Of a stretch of 64,000 bases of DNA, positions 63,201 to 64,000 are shown one piece after another. Position numbers and translations under genes: made by a program. The notes under the pieces were generated by a model that had not been told where the DNA came from, did no database searches, and saw only the letters and a program-made list of their open reading frames with translations. The first letter of the stretch is position 1, and every line of letters begins with the position of its first letter. Source of the stretch: Caecitellus pseudoparvulus (Eukaryota > Bigyra: Bicosoecida); NCBI GenBank assembly GCA_965644315.1, contig CBFFRQ010000038.1, positions 186,001 through 250,000 of the forward strand, written 5' to 3'.

Positions 63201-64000
63201 GCACTGGTCGCCGTTTCTGACCCCCGCACAGGCGTGTCGTTGTTCTCCGCTTCAGACTTGGCCCTCCGCACACAGCACCCATTCGCCTTCACGGGGGTTC
63301 CCAGTCGCCTCGTCTTTATGGAGACGCCGACGGCAGGGGGTTGCTGTGGTTGCTGCAGGCCAGGGAACGCGGGCCTGGCTGGCTCTGCATCCAGTGTCAC
63401 TGCCCCCAGCCACCTTGTCGTTCTGGGCACAGGCGGCGAGGTGATGCCTGTGTACTTGCAAGAGTTCCTTGGCCCGCTCCGCATCAGCTCCCAAACGGAA
63501 TGGGGCGAAGCACAGGAAGCCAAAGGCATCAAGCGCTTCGCTGCCATCCATGGCCCAAGAGTGGCTGCGTACTTGAGCGCCATTGGCATGCTCGTGAACT
63601 TTGTGCAGATGATTGGCTTTGCGTTCCAGTCGGCAGTCCCAACTGAAATGGAAGACAGTGCCGAGACCATTGACTCAGTGCAAGCCGTCGGCGTGGACTT
63701 CTTCGACTTCCTAGCCTTGTTCTTCTCCGTCATTGCCTTGGTCGCGGTGTTCCTCCTGATGCTCATGTGCTCGGAACGCGTGGAAGCGTGGTTCTTCCTG
63801 AACTCCGGCAAACCCCTGCCGCTGCTTACATGGAAAGCCATGTCAACGCTTGCGAGCCTCATGACGGGCACGCTGCTCATTCCAGTCATGCGTACCCTTG
63901 CTGCTGCAGTAGACTGTACGGATGTTGGAGGGAAGTTGGTGTGGGATGCGCACGGCAATGGCTCTGTGGAGTGCTTCGTTGGCAGCCACCTGGTGTACGT
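60297..64000 (+). CDS. beta-propeller multi-pass membrane protein, 3' truncated by window edge
   Basis: Exon 1 is 60297-60413 and exon 2 opens at 60549 (135-nt intron); the frame stays open to the last base, so at least 1,189 residues are present and the C-terminus is missing. The first 950 or so residues form WD/PQQ-like propeller blades, for example LWATYNNGCLAVDLRTGKF, VYAWDAKGATMWQFY, LICADMGERVFALDLESGQ, YFLADSGHLVVLKPLTGAVV, TASPDGQLRGWERATGQLQW and TCIQVETGAKVWSTPL. After a Cys cluster (GGCCGCCRPG) come membrane helices (YLSAIGMLVNFVQMIGFAF; FFDFLALFFSVIALVAVFLL; MTGTLLIPVMRTLAAAVDC). The last helix and the following Cys-containing loop resemble the membrane module of tiny-macrocyst TmcB-like proteins. 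The function is unknown; a sensor linked to a membrane protein is a guess. Confidence 0.75.
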   Translation, partial: MDTEKLHVLEEHGIMATVLSDTTVEVYAVHREPDVAEDEVRLARKLNQPMLRLCARDSVPGRKGPSWVLTLDFHLSFRACPGLQFDGGLVQVSRPSEKDLAMAPLAPPLERYHGCPARVSAVMLSDWELYAVCQGSIAKWNVKNAALIWLKPLAGRPGEMLDISHLVPGRLLVKHRSSIGCYSTRSGRKVWETEPVQAAGSWDEFRYEEEDDEEIVDDTVCGQHANLQQWCLDTCHKRLWATYNNGCLAVDLRTGKFLSPTFPKAPPLAQRRATYKAHLTAAVKPGPPSAEMEWCMPPSWTSDSGKPMPTLWVPRFDEVQRMYSVGDAWGGRLPQGLPALVAWGESGGVYAWDAKGATMWQFYMARKGASMPESAGAGDMDEEMDPLLAVAFDVEHKLLICADMGERVFALDLESGQCKWSWDAKPTTGSASPLHLVLDRHRGLVYFLADSGHLVVLKPLTGAVVANLEGSMFNAYLQSAHVVVHPPGKQLALPSQAALPSGDSTEDGPAWSSEAPQNAHHLATVIAGNHFESSVVAIEVLASTDAPKPKQAGTGGAAAGETAVQISNPIGSSGSTTRRDGAVWAVPVWRGKGRNAEYGSEAVCAVHDPGFLVVGKEKGDMEAWNITAGGNPQRWAVTAGDYIWHAAPWHRGESSAADKERRKSMVAAMQTSKEKGKSKNLELDEVNVDHAILAPGGIMVTASPDGQLRGWERATGQLQWVAKLDTRAKYAEEVEHMAILGEGRAARLLCLVNMNEVLTLSALLPSTGEVLWRRALVPKVKYELSVLGLAVCPSRGLAIALAKPYMPDPEDDDCAAYRLPPAAKAEAKLDYDNPPLVMTAVAVAEGAGGAAAGGAGPPIVWHRVLRRHAMDERKFHVVDSMGRLIVCGDTRITCIQVETGAKVWSTPLPTEGSLSKFQVSPDAGRILLMGWAPSGRGMRLLSMDIGSGSVKARRELPTGAKFEMAASGALVAVSDPRTGVSLFSASDLALRTQHPFAFTGVPSRLVFMETPTAGGCCGCCRPGNAGLAGSASSVTAPSHLVVLGTGGEVMPVYLQEFLGPLRISSQTEWGEAQEAKGIKRFAAIHGPRVAAYLSAIGMLVNFVQMIGFAFQSAVPTEMEDSAETIDSVQAVGVDFFDFLALFFSVIALVAVFLLMLMCSERVEAWFFLNSGKPLPLLTWKAMSTLASLMTGTLLIPVMRTLAAAVDCTDVGGKLVWDAHGNGSVECFVGSHLVY

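Overview
The window is nuclear DNA of a unicellular eukaryote. It carries spliceosomal introns, eukaryote-only proteins (OST1/ribophorin I, SYF1, VPS39, zuotin, RPAIN, Atg13-like, RCK kinase, PX-AGC kinase), a mitochondrial Twinkle helicase, and tRNAs with no encoded CCA followed by Pol III T-runs. Coding sequence is GC-rich and gene spacing is tight. The RCK-type kinase hints at a flagellated cell. A protist such as a stramenopile, haptophyte or apusomonad-like flagellate fits, but the lineage cannot be fixed from this sequence. I rebuilt 34 introns by reading across frames: all end in CAG, the median length is 73 nt, donors are mostly GTGCGT or GTGAGT, and most introns lie near the 5' ends of genes.

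Layout. 1-7.0 kb: a possible gene start running off the left edge, a DIPP-like Nudix hydrolase (+), Twinkle (-), VPS39 (-). 7.6-15.1 kb: a giant intronless gene (-) for a secreted or membrane protein with about 56 nearly identical leucine-rich repeats, a Ser/Thr/Pro stalk and a polytopic membrane region. 15.1-18.0 kb: no gene seen. 18.0-23.2 kb: an ankyrin-like repeat protein (+), an EEF1A-lysine-methyltransferase-like enzyme (-), tRNA-Leu(AAG) (+), an unrecognised helical protein (-). 23.3-35.3 kb: an EF-hand multi-pass membrane protein (-), an FkbM-type methyltransferase (-), a mitochondrial EHD/dynamin-like GTPase (-), tRNA-Leu(CAG) (+), the splicing factor SYF1 (-). 35.7-45.5 kb: a second FkbM paralogue (+), an Atg13-like protein (+), OST1 (+), zuotin/DNAJC2 (-), a PX-AGC kinase (-). 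45.5-48.7 kb: a gene-poor, low-GC island. 48.7-64.0 kb: RPAIN (-), an inositol-polyphosphate 5-phosphatase (-), a cyclic-nucleotide-gated-type channel (+), GDP-L-fucose synthase (-), a PH-domain protein (+), an RCK/MAK kinase (-), a Dabb-domain tail-anchored protein (+), and a beta-propeller membrane protein (+) cut by the right edge.

These are mostly independent housekeeping genes, not an operon. Loose themes are the secretory pathway and glycosylation (OST1, GDP-fucose synthase, two Golgi-type FkbM proteins), endolysosome and autophagy (VPS39, Atg13-like, PX kinase) and mitochondria (Twinkle, EHD GTPase). The most unusual content is the homogenised LRR receptor, the twin tRNA-Leu genes, the channel with a non-GYG filter and an insert inside its ligand domain, the propeller-membrane fusion, and the intron signature.
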